From a virus: a DNA stretch of 64,000 bases. Shown here piece by piece: positions 46,936 through 55,893 of this stretch (the first letter of the stretch is position 1; every line of letters begins with the position of its first letter). Where the stretch lies: positions 64,001-128,000 of IMG/VR virus record IMGVR_UViG_3300019458_000002; one strand, 5' to 3'. Below the pieces are notes generated by a model. The model was not told where the DNA came from. It was given only the letters and a program-made list of their open reading frames with translations, and searched no databases. A program made the position numbers and the translations under genes.

Positions 46936-48712
46936 GTCTGTAGCAAAGAACGTACTGGCAAAGGGTGACAAGCTAGATGGCTTAATCCTGAACACCATGC
47001 AAACGATTAGCTCCGTTGTAGGAGCTACCCTTGGACCTGGGGGACAGCCGGTTTTGATTGAGCGTTTCGAACATGATGCGCCAGTTACCATCACAAAAGA
47101 CGGGGTGACTGTTTTTAGGGCACTAGGTTTTCCTGACCCTGTTCAGCATTGCATCATGGAGGCCGCAAGAGATGCAGCTATTCACACTGCATCAGAAGCT
47201 GGCGATGGCACAACTACTGCAACAGTTCTTTCAGAAGCCATTGTGCGTCATACGCATGCATATTGCAAGAAGAATCCAAGAGTGAGTCCTCAGAAGGTTG
47301 TAAGACACCTAGAGCGAGTCTTCAAGGAAGTAATAGAACCTAAGATTCGAGAATGTTCAATTCTTGCTGATTTTTCCTCTATCGAGGGAAGGCGTATGCT
47401 ACACTCTGTCGCAAAAATTTCGGCAAATGGAGACATAGAGCTAGCAGATGCTGTGCTGAGGTGCTTTGATATTTGTGGCGACGAAGGTAACGTAACTATC
47501 ACAGACGTAATTGGACCTTCACGATACGAAGTCGAGATGATTAAGGGGTACCCAATTGCTATGGGGTATGAGGAAAGCTGTTCAAAGTTCTATCCTAAGT
47601 TTATCAATGACGTTGGCTCTCAAAAGTGCATGCTGGAGAACCCCATATTCATTCCTTACCATGGTCGAATAAATGAAACGCAAAAAATAATTCGAATCAT
47701 GGAGCGTATTGCGAAGATGTGGGACGAAGACGAGGCTGCTCCCAAGAACGTTGTCATTGCAGCCACAGGCTTTTCTGATAGCGTATTGGCTGACCTTGCT
47801 CTTAACTTTCCTTTCGAACACACAATCAACGTGTTTCCTTTGTTAGTACCACAGTCTCCAATGCCCAATGGCCAGCTACACTTTCTAGAAGACCTTTGCG
47901 CCATCACAAACAGTAACTTATTTGACCCAATCAGCAAACGTCTGGAAGAGGTTGATGACCTAGAAGAGTTTGGGAATATTTCTTTTAACACAGAAAAAGG
48001 AAAATGGGAAAGCTGCGGAGTCTCACTCTTTGAGTGTGGCCGCTATCGATGTTCCATCATAGGCCACGCTAACGAAGATGCTCTCTTATCGAGAGTCGAT
48101 GACCTAAAGAGAATGGCTCTTACTCCTGAGTCGGAGTTAGATGGCATGATTCTGAAGGAAAGAATCGCTAAGGTATCGGGTGGAATTGCAAAGCTGGTTG
48201 TTATGGGTTCTTCAAATGGGGAGCTAAAGGAAAAACGAGACAGAGCAGACGACGCCGTATGTGCTGTACGCGGGGCTATAAAGCATGGATGTTTGTTTGG
48301 AGGGGGTTGGATGCTAATCAAGATTATCCAGGCTCTACCGCAAGATGACGTGACTTTAGAGGTGTTAGAGCCTGCACTCATGGAACCTTTCAAGAGGCTA
48401 TTGAGTAATTCTGGAATTCATGCCGATGAAGCAGCTGGTATTTTGAGCAGTGTAATTGACGGTATTGACACTGGCAACCCAGTAGTGTATAATTGCTTGG
48501 AAGATAAGCTTGTTAATCCAATGGAAGAAGGGATTCTAGACAGTACGCCAGCCGTATTGGAAGCGATTCGTAATTCCATTTCTATTGCGTCCTTACTGGG
48601 GACACTAGGGGGGACAGTCGTCTTTGCAAGAGACGAGGCCCTGGAGAGAAGCGAATCAAGAGAAACTCAACAGTTTCTAAGAGACTCAAACGAAGCAAAC
48701 TTGCGAGCTTAA
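46916..48712 (+). CDS. GroEL-like chaperonin, phage-encoded
   Basis: 598 residues from a TTG start at 46916-46918, five bases after AAGGAG. VVGATLGPGGQPVLIE, TITKDGVTVFRAL and EAGDGTTTATVLSEA (about 92-106) are the ATP-site motifs of group I chaperonins, and DRADDAVCAVRGAI with CLFGGGWML matches the ATPase-Asp region of the second equatorial half. The apical domain is divergent, and the C-terminal GGM tail is absent. Like phage-encoded GroEL homologues in some giant phages, it may fold the capsid or other virion proteins. A co-chaperonin candidate is at 43075-43383. Confidence 0.9.
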   Translation: MEYQKVKSVAKNVLAKGDKLDGLILNTMQTISSVVGATLGPGGQPVLIERFEHDAPVTITKDGVTVFRALGFPDPVQHCIMEAARDAAIHTASEAGDGTTTATVLSEAIVRHTHAYCKKNPRVSPQKVVRHLERVFKEVIEPKIRECSILADFSSIEGRRMLHSVAKISANGDIELADAVLRCFDICGDEGNVTITDVIGPSRYEVEMIKGYPIAMGYEESCSKFYPKFINDVGSQKCMLENPIFIPYHGRINETQKIIRIMERIAKMWDEDEAAPKNVVIAATGFSDSVLADLALNFPFEHTINVFPLLVPQSPMPNGQLHFLEDLCAITNSNLFDPISKRLEEVDDLEEFGNISFNTEKGKWESCGVSLFECGRYRCSIIGHANEDALLSRVDDLKRMALTPESELDGMILKERIAKVSGGIAKLVVMGSSNGELKEKRDRADDAVCAVRGAIKHGCLFGGGWMLIKIIQALPQDDVTLEVLEPALMEPFKRLLSNSGIHADEAAGILSSVIDGIDTGNPVVYNCLEDKLVNPMEEGILDSTPAVLEAIRNSISIASLLGTLGGTVVFARDEALERSESRETQQFLRDSNEANLRA

Positions 48713-48719
48713 GGATACA

Positions 48720-48881
48720 ATGGACCTAAGAGAGATTGACTTTGGAAGGATTGGAGACATGAGCCTTAGTCTTATTTTGTTCATGGGCGGAATCGTTGTT
48801 GTATTGGCAACTGGTTATGGAATTTATAGCGCCGTCCTTCGACACAAGGAACGAAAGTTCTACAAGTCGTTTGACCTGTAA
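48720..48881 (+). CDS. Small single-span membrane protein
   Basis: 53 residues from ATG 48720 to TAA 48879-48881, between GroEL and the zinc-ribbon gene. MDLREIDFGRIGDMSLSLIL then FMGGIVVVLATGYGIYSAVL, one membrane helix at about 17-40, and a basic tail (RHKERKFYKS). The TAATG overlap with the next gene supports translation. Function unknown. Confidence 0.65.
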   Translation: MDLREIDFGRIGDMSLSLILFMGGIVVVLATGYGIYSAVLRHKERKFYKSFDL

Positions 48882-49135
48882 TGCCCATATTTAATTTCTT
48901 CTGCGAAAAATGCCAGAAGCAGGTTAGACGGGTGTTGGCTCCAGAGGCCATGCTTGGGCCTGTACTGCATCAGGAGTGTGGTAGTGAACTCAAGAGGGTT
49001 CAGAGTCCGCCTTCATCCCAAGTAAAAGAGACAATGGACAACGGTATTATGGCAAAGAAGCTTGAACGCTATGCTAATGCCGAAGAACTTTACAAAGACA
49101 GGGCAGCCAAGGCCGACAAAAGAAGCGGAACTTAA
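48881..49135 (+). CDS. FmdB-like zinc-ribbon protein
   Basis: 84 residues. MPIFNFFCEKCQKQVRRVL then CGSELKRV resembles the FmdB/CxxC-type putative regulatory zinc ribbon (first strand P-x-F-x-F-x-C-x2-C). The C-terminus is charged and helical. Linked by TAATG overlaps to its neighbours. Function unknown, probably nucleic acid or partner binding. Confidence 0.65.
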   Translation: MPIFNFFCEKCQKQVRRVLAPEAMLGPVLHQECGSELKRVQSPPSSQVKETMDNGIMAKKLERYANAEELYKDRAAKADKRSGT

Positions 49136-51072
49136 TGCCTAAAGCAAGGCTAGTGTCTTTACGAATGCGTGGCTTTCGCTCCATCGTAGATGACACTACT
49201 ATACAATTTCCTGAGTCAGGGCTGGTCAATCTTAGGGGCGTTTCTGGCAGCGGAAAAAGCAGCGTCAACTTAGCGATTGCATACGCCCTAGGATATTCTC
49301 AGTATCCCGCAACTGAGTTAGCAAGCTGGGACTGGCTAAGCCCTCAGCCAATGCTGGTTCAGATTACTATGACAGATGAAAACGGCAGACATGCCGTTAT
49401 CAGTCGTGGAGAATCAAATTTTTTTGAGCTTGATGGGAAAAAGACTAAGGGTGCTGGCGCCATTGAAACAGAACTAAGTAAGTTTCTTGGCATGGATTCT
49501 GAGAGGCTGGAGGCGACCACCTATCGTCCGCAAAAAAGTCCCGGCTTCTTTCTTACTCAACCAAACTCTAAGAAGCAGGAATTCCTGATTCCTTTGCTAG
49601 GCCTTGGGGACGTAGATTCAGCTATAAAAACCTCTCAAGAGACCATCAAGAAATTAAGTATTTTACTTCCTGGTCTTGAAGAACGTCAAAGGGTCTCCGA
49701 AGTAAAGGCTAAAGAAGCCTTGGACATGTATTCTAGGCTCCAGGCACCTACAGACGTTACAGACCTGGAAATGAGGGCACACTTTCTTTCCTCGGAAGAA
49801 TTAGTGGTTAAAGACGAGCTTGAATACCTTGATAAGCAAACCAAGTTCATGCTATCAATGGCCAGTAGTTCAAAGCTGAAAGAGGCAAGAAAGAACCTTG
49901 AAACATGCCAAGGCCTGTTAGAGGAAGCTCGAAAAGAACATCATAATGAGATAACTCGTCATAACAAATATGTAAGTTCTTTGCATGATAAAATACACCA
50001 GGCTAGCAGAGAAGAGAGCCGCCTGAAGGATATTGAATCTCAGATTACTGAGATTGAACAAAAAATCTCAGATTTGGGAGAAAACAATTGCCCAACCTGT
50101 AAAAGACCATGGGATTTGTCTGTTGATTTAATGAATACCCTTGAAGGGGAGGTTGCAGTACATCTTGCCGTTGTGGCTGGCTATGAGAGCCGAGGTGTCA
50201 GAACTAGAGTAAGCGAACTAAAACAAGAAATAGCTGCGCTAAAGCCACCCGAAAACCTGATTATAGATAAGCTCAAGAGAGCAGAAGAAAAAATCAAAAG
50301 ACAGGTTATTGAAGAGCAGGCCGCAGCAGAGGCGGCCTTGGATTTGCAACAAGACAAAGCCATGGCATTGAAGGCTAAGCTGTTTGGCATCCAAGACGAA
50401 GCAGCAAAGCTCTCTAAGAGTATTTTTGAGCAGCATGCTCGTGCCCGCGAATTGGAGCTAACTGAGTTTCTTGTCAAGGAAACTGGTCAACGTCAGAAGG
50501 AAGACACGGAACAGTGCCAGGAGTCTAAGGCGCTTCTGAACCAAGAAAGAGACTTCGTAGAGTTGGTTGGCAAGGATGGGTTCTTGGGCAAAATCTTTGA
50601 TGAAGTCCTAGACGAGATTTCGATTGAGACAAATGAGATTTTGTCAAGCATATCTAACACAGAATCCTTGACTATTCGTTTTCGCTCTGAGTCACTAACG
50701 CAGAAGGGGACCGTAGAAAAAGGTATTGTTGCAGTCGTGTCCAAACACGGGAATGAAATCCCTTTAAAATCAGGGCTTTCAGGAGGCATGATATCTGCCG
50801 CAGATTTGGCGGTTGACTTAGCTATCGGACTTGTGGTATCTAGGAGAGTAGGTAGTTTTCCTTCTTGGCTGGTGCTTGACGAATCTTTTGAGGGTCTGGA
50901 CCCAGTTCCCAAGGAAAGCTGCATGGAAATACTTAGAAAATATTCTAACGATAGGCTTATCTTAGTGGTTGACCACAGTAACGAGTTTCAAGGGCTTTTC
51001 GATAAGGTCATAAGTTTTGACCTTAAAGACGAAAAGACAACAATTAGCCTGGACGTGAAAAGTGAAGGATGA
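49135..51072 (+). CDS. SbcC/Rad50-like ATPase (T4 gp46-like)
   Basis: 645 residues. Walker A VSGSGKSS (about 36-43), long coiled coils around a zinc hook NNCPTCKRPW (about 318-327), ABC signature-type LSGGMI and Walker B WLVLDESFEGLDP in the C-terminal lobe. The arrangement is that of Rad50/SbcC, though shorter, as in T4 gp46. The nuclease partner is at 42087-43088. The pair resects DNA ends. TAATG coupling to the previous gene. Confidence 0.85.
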   Translation: MPKARLVSLRMRGFRSIVDDTTIQFPESGLVNLRGVSGSGKSSVNLAIAYALGYSQYPATELASWDWLSPQPMLVQITMTDENGRHAVISRGESNFFELDGKKTKGAGAIETELSKFLGMDSERLEATTYRPQKSPGFFLTQPNSKKQEFLIPLLGLGDVDSAIKTSQETIKKLSILLPGLEERQRVSEVKAKEALDMYSRLQAPTDVTDLEMRAHFLSSEELVVKDELEYLDKQTKFMLSMASSSKLKEARKNLETCQGLLEEARKEHHNEITRHNKYVSSLHDKIHQASREESRLKDIESQITEIEQKISDLGENNCPTCKRPWDLSVDLMNTLEGEVAVHLAVVAGYESRGVRTRVSELKQEIAALKPPENLIIDKLKRAEEKIKRQVIEEQAAAEAALDLQQDKAMALKAKLFGIQDEAAKLSKSIFEQHARARELELTEFLVKETGQRQKEDTEQCQESKALLNQERDFVELVGKDGFLGKIFDEVLDEISIETNEILSSISNTESLTIRFRSESLTQKGTVEKGIVAVVSKHGNEIPLKSGLSGGMISAADLAVDLAIGLVVSRRVGSFPSWLVLDESFEGLDPVPKESCMEILRKYSNDRLILVVDHSNEFQGLFDKVISFDLKDEKTTISLDVKSEG

Positions 51073-51319
51073 GGCATTTACTTACCAAGACATGGGAGAG
51101 ATTTTTGACCTGGCACTTAAAGCCTACAAGAGCTATCCGGCCAGGGTTCGAATCCCTGGAGCCCCGGCTGACTTAACCGTTGAGCAAGTAAGGCATCTTG
51201 CTTTGTTTGATGCCACCCTTGTTTATCTTAACAAAAAGGGCGCATTAAAAGAAGAGTACATTCAGTCAAACCCAATTCAAATAACAAAACTAACCTCGGA
51301 GTCAATTTTCGATGAGTAA
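51062..51319 (+). CDS. Small hypothetical protein (GTG start)
   Basis: 85 residues from GTG 51062, overlapping the SbcC-like stop. Soluble, helical (DMGEIFDLALKAYKSYPARV), no known motif. It overlaps the next gene by 8 nt. Function unknown, perhaps linked to recombination by position. Confidence 0.6.
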   Translation: MKDEAFTYQDMGEIFDLALKAYKSYPARVRIPGAPADLTVEQVRHLALFDATLVYLNKKGALKEEYIQSNPIQITKLTSESIFDE

Positions 51320-51689
51320 GAAAATCGTTCAAATAGTCAAGACCGAATCCAATTCCAATTTTCTCTTTGCCCTGAAGACGCCTTCAGGCTGGTATCTGGA
51401 GAGTCCTGACGACCAGGCTCTGACAGATGACCTTCCGCAGATTTGCATTCTGCGCGTCTTCAAGACCCTTGAGCAGGCGGACCTATACATGGCGGCTGTC
51501 TCCCCTTTCATGGGCAAGATGAGTATTGTAAAGGTTACGGAGGATTCTCTCCGTATGGACCACTGGAGAATCAACAATTTTTCGAGGAGCAAGTTTAATG
51601 CGCCCACAGATGTGGTTCATTCGGCTATTGCTCCATATGAGTGGCCGCGCATTACCAGCGTGTGCATCTCGCACAAGGAAGTAGAGTAA
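51312..51689 (+). CDS. Hypothetical protein
   Basis: A 125-residue soluble alpha/beta protein (KIVQIVKTESNSNFLFALKT...). No recognised family. It overlaps the previous gene by 8 nt and is followed by GGAGAAAT, the ribosome site of the next gene. Confidence 0.6.
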   Translation: MSKKIVQIVKTESNSNFLFALKTPSGWYLESPDDQALTDDLPQICILRVFKTLEQADLYMAAVSPFMGKMSIVKVTEDSLRMDHWRINNFSRSKFNAPTDVVHSAIAPYEWPRITSVCISHKEVE

Positions 51690-51697
51690 GGAGAAAT

Positions 51698-52015
51698 ATG
51701 GCAAAACGAGGACGACCAAAGGGAAGTGGCAACAAAGACCCGTTCAAAAAGTTGGACGAAACATTTCGAGCAGACGTGGACGCGAAGCCGTCTGAGGAAC
51801 TGAAGAAAATCGTGACCAAGGTTGCGCTGGACCAGGTTGCAATTGATATTGCGCATGCAGCGGACCCTGATATCGAGAGGCTTAAGGGTGAACTAAAGAC
51901 TTCTCAAGAGACATATACAGAGCCTACGAAGCAAAATAAGCTCAAGGTGAAGTACCTTCGGCATCTACTCAAAGAGCGCGGTGAAAAGGACCCTACGTCT
52001 CTACAAGACAACTAA
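51698..52015 (+). CDS. AT-hook-like small protein
   Basis: 105 residues from ATG 51698, preceded by AAGGAG; the upstream frame start at 51641 is less likely. MAKRGRPKGSGNKDPFKKL begins with a GRPKGSG AT-hook-type motif that can grip the minor groove of A/T-rich DNA. The rest is charged and helical. It is the last gene before a strong terminator. A DNA-binding role is inferred from the motif alone. Confidence 0.65.
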   Translation: MAKRGRPKGSGNKDPFKKLDETFRADVDAKPSEELKKIVTKVALDQVAIDIAHAADPDIERLKGELKTSQETYTEPTKQNKLKVKYLRHLLKERGEKDPTSLQDN

Positions 52016-52024
52016 AGATAAAGT

Positions 52025-52083
52025 CCCGGTCACAGATGCGTTGACCCTCCCTCTTTTCTGGTCTGTGACCGGGCAATTTTTAG
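52025..52083 (+). terminator. Strong Rho-independent terminator
   Basis: A 12-bp stem CCCGGTCACAGA (52025-52036) and TCTGTGACCGGG (52062-52073) followed by CAATTTTTAG. It ends the GroEL-SbcC operon. Confidence 0.85.
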
Positions 52084-52096
52084 CTATTTAGTTAGT

Positions 52097-52657
52097 GTGA
52101 AGAATAGCAAGGCAGAGTGGGAAGCTAGAACCGCCCTAATAGAAAAAGAGGGGAAAATTGATTGCAGCCTATGTGGTGTAATTAAGCCTCTATCTGAATA
52201 TCCCCAAAGTAGAACTAACAGAAAAAATCGGCCCAGATACAGGTATTGCAAACCCTGTCATTCGGCCACCCAAAGAAGACTAAGTCTTAAAAAGAAATTT
52301 AACATCTCTGTTGAAGAGTATGATAAAATGTTTCTCCATCAAGGTGGAGTTTGTTTTATTTGTAAAAAACCTCCAAAGAATGTTAGACTTAATGTAGACC
52401 ATGACCACAAGTCTGGATTAATAAGAGGATTACTTTGCCCATTCTGTAATAGGGTTGTTGGAATGTTTAGAGACGACATTATTAAGATTGACAACGCTTC
52501 TTTTTACCTTAAAAATCCGCCCGCAGTTGGGGCTCTTGGAGAAAAGAGATATGGCCTTAAGGGTAGAGTTAACAATAAAGCAAAGACAAGAGATAGGCTG
52601 AATAAGGTTAAAGACCCGTTCGATTTGCCCCGACACCCGGAGCCCGAAGAGAAGTAA
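52097..52657 (+). CDS. Endonuclease VII-like HNH nuclease
   Basis: 186 residues starting with GTG. N-terminal zinc-ribbon part (CSLCGVIKPLSEYP, CKPCHSATQRR), then the endonuclease VII core CFICKKPPKNVRLNVDHDHKSGLIRGLLCPFCN with the H-N-H-type DHDH and four Cys for zinc. It may resolve branched DNA for packaging, as T4 gp49 does, or be a free-standing homing nuclease. The N-terminal extension is shared in style with the zinc protein at 19392-19745. Confidence 0.75.
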   Translation: MKNSKAEWEARTALIEKEGKIDCSLCGVIKPLSEYPQSRTNRKNRPRYRYCKPCHSATQRRLSLKKKFNISVEEYDKMFLHQGGVCFICKKPPKNVRLNVDHDHKSGLIRGLLCPFCNRVVGMFRDDIIKIDNASFYLKNPPAVGALGEKRYGLKGRVNNKAKTRDRLNKVKDPFDLPRHPEPEEK

Positions 52658-52658
52658 A

Positions 52659-54521
52659 ATGGAAAAAGAAGAGTTATCCAGGAAGTTACTTTCCGACCTT
52701 ATTGTGTACATGAAGTATGCAAAGTTCCTTGACAAGGAAATGCGCAGAGAAACCTGGGAGGAGATTGTTACCAGGAACAAGGGTATGCACCTCAAGAAGT
52801 TCCCTTTTTTGAGGGATGAAATTGAAGAGGCATACAAATTTGTCTATCAGAAGAAGGTACTTCCTTCGATGCGAAGCATGCAGTTCGCGGGCAAGCCCAT
52901 TGAGAAGATGCCCAATAGGCTGTTTAACTGTGCGTATGTTGCCGTTGACCATTGGGTTGTGTTTTCAGAAATCATGTTTCTGTTGTTGGGTGGAAGTGGG
53001 GTCGGATATTCCGTCCAAGAACATCATGTCGAGAAGCTTCCTGAAATTAAGAAGCCTCGCAAACGAACTCGTCGACATCTCGTTGCGGACTCCATCGAGG
53101 GCTGGGCTGATGCAGTGAGAGCACTGATGAAGAGCTACTTTATGGGAGAGTCCGAGGTAGTGTTCGATTTTTCAGATATCCGAGCAAAGGGTAGCCTCCT
53201 AAAGACTTCTGGAGGCAAGGCCCCAGGTCCGCAGCCTCTCAAAGACTGTATTCATAACTTAAAGAAAGTTCTGGATTCAAAGAATCCTGGTGAGAAGCTT
53301 ACACCTCTTGAGGTACATGATATTATTTGCTACATTGCTGATGCTGTACTATCGGGCGGCATCCGTCGTTCAGCTACTATTGCAAAGTTTTCTATAGACG
53401 ATGAAGGAATGTTGACGTGCAAGTTCGGAGCTTGGGCTGACAGCAATCCTCAGCGTGCAAGGGCCAACAACTCAGCTGTCATTGTTCGACACAAAATCAA
53501 AAGAAAGAGATTCTTGGAACTCTGGGGCAAAATCAAGGCTTCTGGCTCTGGAGAGCCTGGCCTGTTCTTTACAAACAATCAGGAATGGGGTACCAACCCA
53601 TGTGCCGAAATCGCGCTTAGGGACAAGCAGTTCTGCAACCTTACTACTGTCAATGTTTCAGATGTTGCTTCCCAAGAAGACTTAGACCAGAGAGTAAGGG
53701 CAGCAGCCTTTATTGGGACCTTGCAAGCCAGCTACACCGATTTCCATTATCTTCGTGAAGAATGGAAGTCAGTTACAGAGAAGGATGCACTGTTGGGTGT
53801 GTCTATGACAGGCATCGCCTCAGGTGAGGTTTTGAAATATGACCTCACAAGGTCCGCGAAGATTGTGAAGGCAGAGAATGTACGAGTGGCAGCGCTCATT
53901 AAAATCAATCCTGCTGCACGGCTAACAGCTATCAAGCCTGAGGGTACCGCGTCTTTGGTTGTTGGTTGTTCGTCTGGTATCCATGCTTGGCATTCTCCCT
54001 TCTACATTCGTAGAATCACCGTAAATAAGGGAGAATCCATATACTCTTACCTAGCAAACAAGATTCCTCAGCTGGTTGAAGATGATTTCTTTAAGCCACA
54101 GCAAGAAGCTAAGATTCTGGTACCCATCAAGGCTCCAGATGGAGCTATGTTTAGGACGGAAAAAGCATCCGATTTGCTTAACCGTGTAAAACAGGTGTAT
54201 TCTACATGGGTTAAGCCAGGTCATAGAAACGGCGACAACACACACAATGTAAGTGCAACAATCTCAGTTAAAGAAAATGAGTGGGTCGAAGTCGGAAAGT
54301 GGATGTGGGAAAATCGAAAGTCCTACAATGGCCTAAGCGTGCTACCATTCGACGGTGGGACCTACGTTCAGCCTCCGTTTGAGGAATGTACCAAAGAAAG
54401 GTACGAAGAACTGTTGTCTTTCATAAAGGAAGTAGACCTATCAAAGGTCAAAGAGATGTCCGATAACACGGACCTAAAAGGGGAGCTAGCTTGCAGCGCA
54501 GGGGCCTGCGAGATAAAATAA
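52659..54521 (+). CDS. nrdJ: Class II (cobalamin-dependent) ribonucleotide reductase
   Basis: 620 residues, monomeric RTPR-type layout. LFNCAYVAV supplies the first active-site Cys (about 91), LLGGSGVGYSVQ and GGIRRSA follow, and NPCAEIALRDKQFCNLTTVN contains the radical and second redox cysteines (about 315-330). Later PEGTASLVVG binds substrate phosphate, and the tail ends ACSAGACEIK with a CxxxxC redox pair. It reduces ribonucleotides with adenosylcobalamin and needs no small subunit, so oxygen is not required. Slightly shorter than Lactobacillus RTPR. B12 must come from the host. Confidence 0.85.
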   Translation: MEKEELSRKLLSDLIVYMKYAKFLDKEMRRETWEEIVTRNKGMHLKKFPFLRDEIEEAYKFVYQKKVLPSMRSMQFAGKPIEKMPNRLFNCAYVAVDHWVVFSEIMFLLLGGSGVGYSVQEHHVEKLPEIKKPRKRTRRHLVADSIEGWADAVRALMKSYFMGESEVVFDFSDIRAKGSLLKTSGGKAPGPQPLKDCIHNLKKVLDSKNPGEKLTPLEVHDIICYIADAVLSGGIRRSATIAKFSIDDEGMLTCKFGAWADSNPQRARANNSAVIVRHKIKRKRFLELWGKIKASGSGEPGLFFTNNQEWGTNPCAEIALRDKQFCNLTTVNVSDVASQEDLDQRVRAAAFIGTLQASYTDFHYLREEWKSVTEKDALLGVSMTGIASGEVLKYDLTRSAKIVKAENVRVAALIKINPAARLTAIKPEGTASLVVGCSSGIHAWHSPFYIRRITVNKGESIYSYLANKIPQLVEDDFFKPQQEAKILVPIKAPDGAMFRTEKASDLLNRVKQVYSTWVKPGHRNGDNTHNVSATISVKENEWVEVGKWMWENRKSYNGLSVLPFDGGTYVQPPFEECTKERYEELLSFIKEVDLSKVKEMSDNTDLKGELACSAGACEIK

Positions 54522-54537
54522 GCTATATAACTAGTAA

Positions 54538-55260
54538 ATGCCATTTGATTTTGCTGAATTAGACATTGCTGAGGACCCAAAGCCCTCCGAAACCCCTGTA
54601 AATCGACCAGAATTGCCACCAGAGCAGTCTGAGTCGGCGCTGTTTGAAGCTGAGATGTCCGAGGTAGAAAAGAGGCTTGAAGTAGCCTCCTACTACAGGC
54701 TCCTGCTAAATGACTCGCTGTTTACAGACAAGACCCCAGCCTCAGTTATGGTAGAGAATGAGATTCGGGGATTCATTAGGGACCGACTAGCATATCTCCT
54801 GAATATTAAGCAGGAAGTCAAAGCTACTCCTGTGGAACTCCCATTCTCTCAAGAAGAACTTGCGGCATTGACTTGGCTTGCAAGCAAAGTGATTGCAAAC
54901 CCCAAGCTGAAGACCGAAGTGGCAACCGTAAAGCCACCTATTCAGGTCCCAGTAGAGAAGAAAATTCCGTCAATTAAGAAGGTGCCTGGTTCAGCTTCTA
55001 GAGTAAAGCCTGCACAAAGCCCTGTCCAACAGACTACGCCTGCACCACAAGTTACAGAACCGCCAAAGCGAGGACCCGGTAGACCCCGTAGAGGTCAATA
55101 TAGCCCACACGCAGCCCCAATGCCCACAGGCGCCGCATATGAAGCGCTGGCCACGGCACAAGCCGACCGAGCCAGTCATTCGGCTGTAAGTCAGGCTGGA
55201 GAAATTGGTGCTCAAATGATTACGGGCGCCATGAGAATGCCTGTAAAGGACCCAGAGTAA
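54538..55260 (+). CDS. Proline-rich protein with SPHAAPMPTGAA motif
   Basis: A 240-residue protein. Helical N-terminal half (EKRLEVASYYRLLLNDSLF...), a Pro/Lys/Val-rich linker (about 130-185) and a basic GRPRRG, followed by YSPHAAPMPTGAAYEALATA and a helix. The same short motif recurs in the next two genes. One might expect a shared binding partner. Function unknown. Confidence 0.6.
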   Translation: MPFDFAELDIAEDPKPSETPVNRPELPPEQSESALFEAEMSEVEKRLEVASYYRLLLNDSLFTDKTPASVMVENEIRGFIRDRLAYLLNIKQEVKATPVELPFSQEELAALTWLASKVIANPKLKTEVATVKPPIQVPVEKKIPSIKKVPGSASRVKPAQSPVQQTTPAPQVTEPPKRGPGRPRRGQYSPHAAPMPTGAAYEALATAQADRASHSAVSQAGEIGAQMITGAMRMPVKDPE

Positions 55261-55646
55261 TGAAAAAGAAGCTAACAAAGCCCAAACCTAAGACCAAGAA
55301 ATCTTTGCCAAGGACAAGAATAAGGCCGGTTAGTGTAAATCATATAATCCCATTTCCACAGGGAGATGCGTTTACAGCGATACAGATTGTTCAGGCTTTA
55401 GCTGCAGACAGACACGCTACACAAAGAGAAGAGCCAGAAGGCACTGAGCCCGAGTACGCGGCATCTGTTTGTAACGGTAAAAGATGGATGTCTCTGGACA
55501 CGATTCTAAATCCGGTGGCTCCTGATAGGAGCTTAGTTTCGGAAATTAAAACCATTTCAAGACTCGGTAGAATTCGTGGGTTTTTTGTAGTTAACCTTGC
55601 TAAGGTCGTAGTTGGATTTAGAAAGCTATTTCGAAGGAATAAGTAA
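55260..55646 (+). CDS. Basic protein with related PFPQGDAF motif
   Basis: 128 residues. Highly basic N-terminus (MKKKLTKPKPKTKKSLPRTR), then VNHIIPFPQGDAFTAIQIVQ, a divergent form of the SPHAAPxPxGAA motif. C-terminal hydrophobic, basic helix (FFVVNLAKVVVGFRKLFRR) that may lie on membrane or nucleic acid. One base overlap with the previous stop. Function unknown. Confidence 0.55.
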   Translation: MKKKLTKPKPKTKKSLPRTRIRPVSVNHIIPFPQGDAFTAIQIVQALAADRHATQREEPEGTEPEYAASVCNGKRWMSLDTILNPVAPDRSLVSEIKTISRLGRIRGFFVVNLAKVVVGFRKLFRRNK

Positions 55647-55883
55647 GTGTACTGTAAGGTTCATACAGCTGAAGAATTGATACCTGGCAAGGTGTTCAAG
55701 AATCAGTTAGTGTGCAAACTATGTGTAAGAAACATGAGATTCTCTCCACATGCCGCCCCATTTCCTAAGGGTGCAGCATTTGTGGAAATGCAAACAATGC
55801 AAGCAAGAGAATCGCTGAAGCTAGCAGCAAATGTATTGGCTGGCAAAATTGTAGACGTCATAAATGGTTCGGAAAAGGAATAA
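55647..55883 (+). CDS. Small Cys protein with SPHAAPFPKGAA motif
   Basis: 78 residues starting with GTG directly after the previous stop. N-terminal MYCKVH, CKLC (possible zinc site), then FSPHAAPFPKGAAFVEMQT and a helix, as in the 54538-55260 protein. Function unknown. Confidence 0.55.
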   Translation: MYCKVHTAEELIPGKVFKNQLVCKLCVRNMRFSPHAAPFPKGAAFVEMQTMQARESLKLAANVLAGKIVDVINGSEKE

Positions 55884-55893
55884 GGAGAAATAT

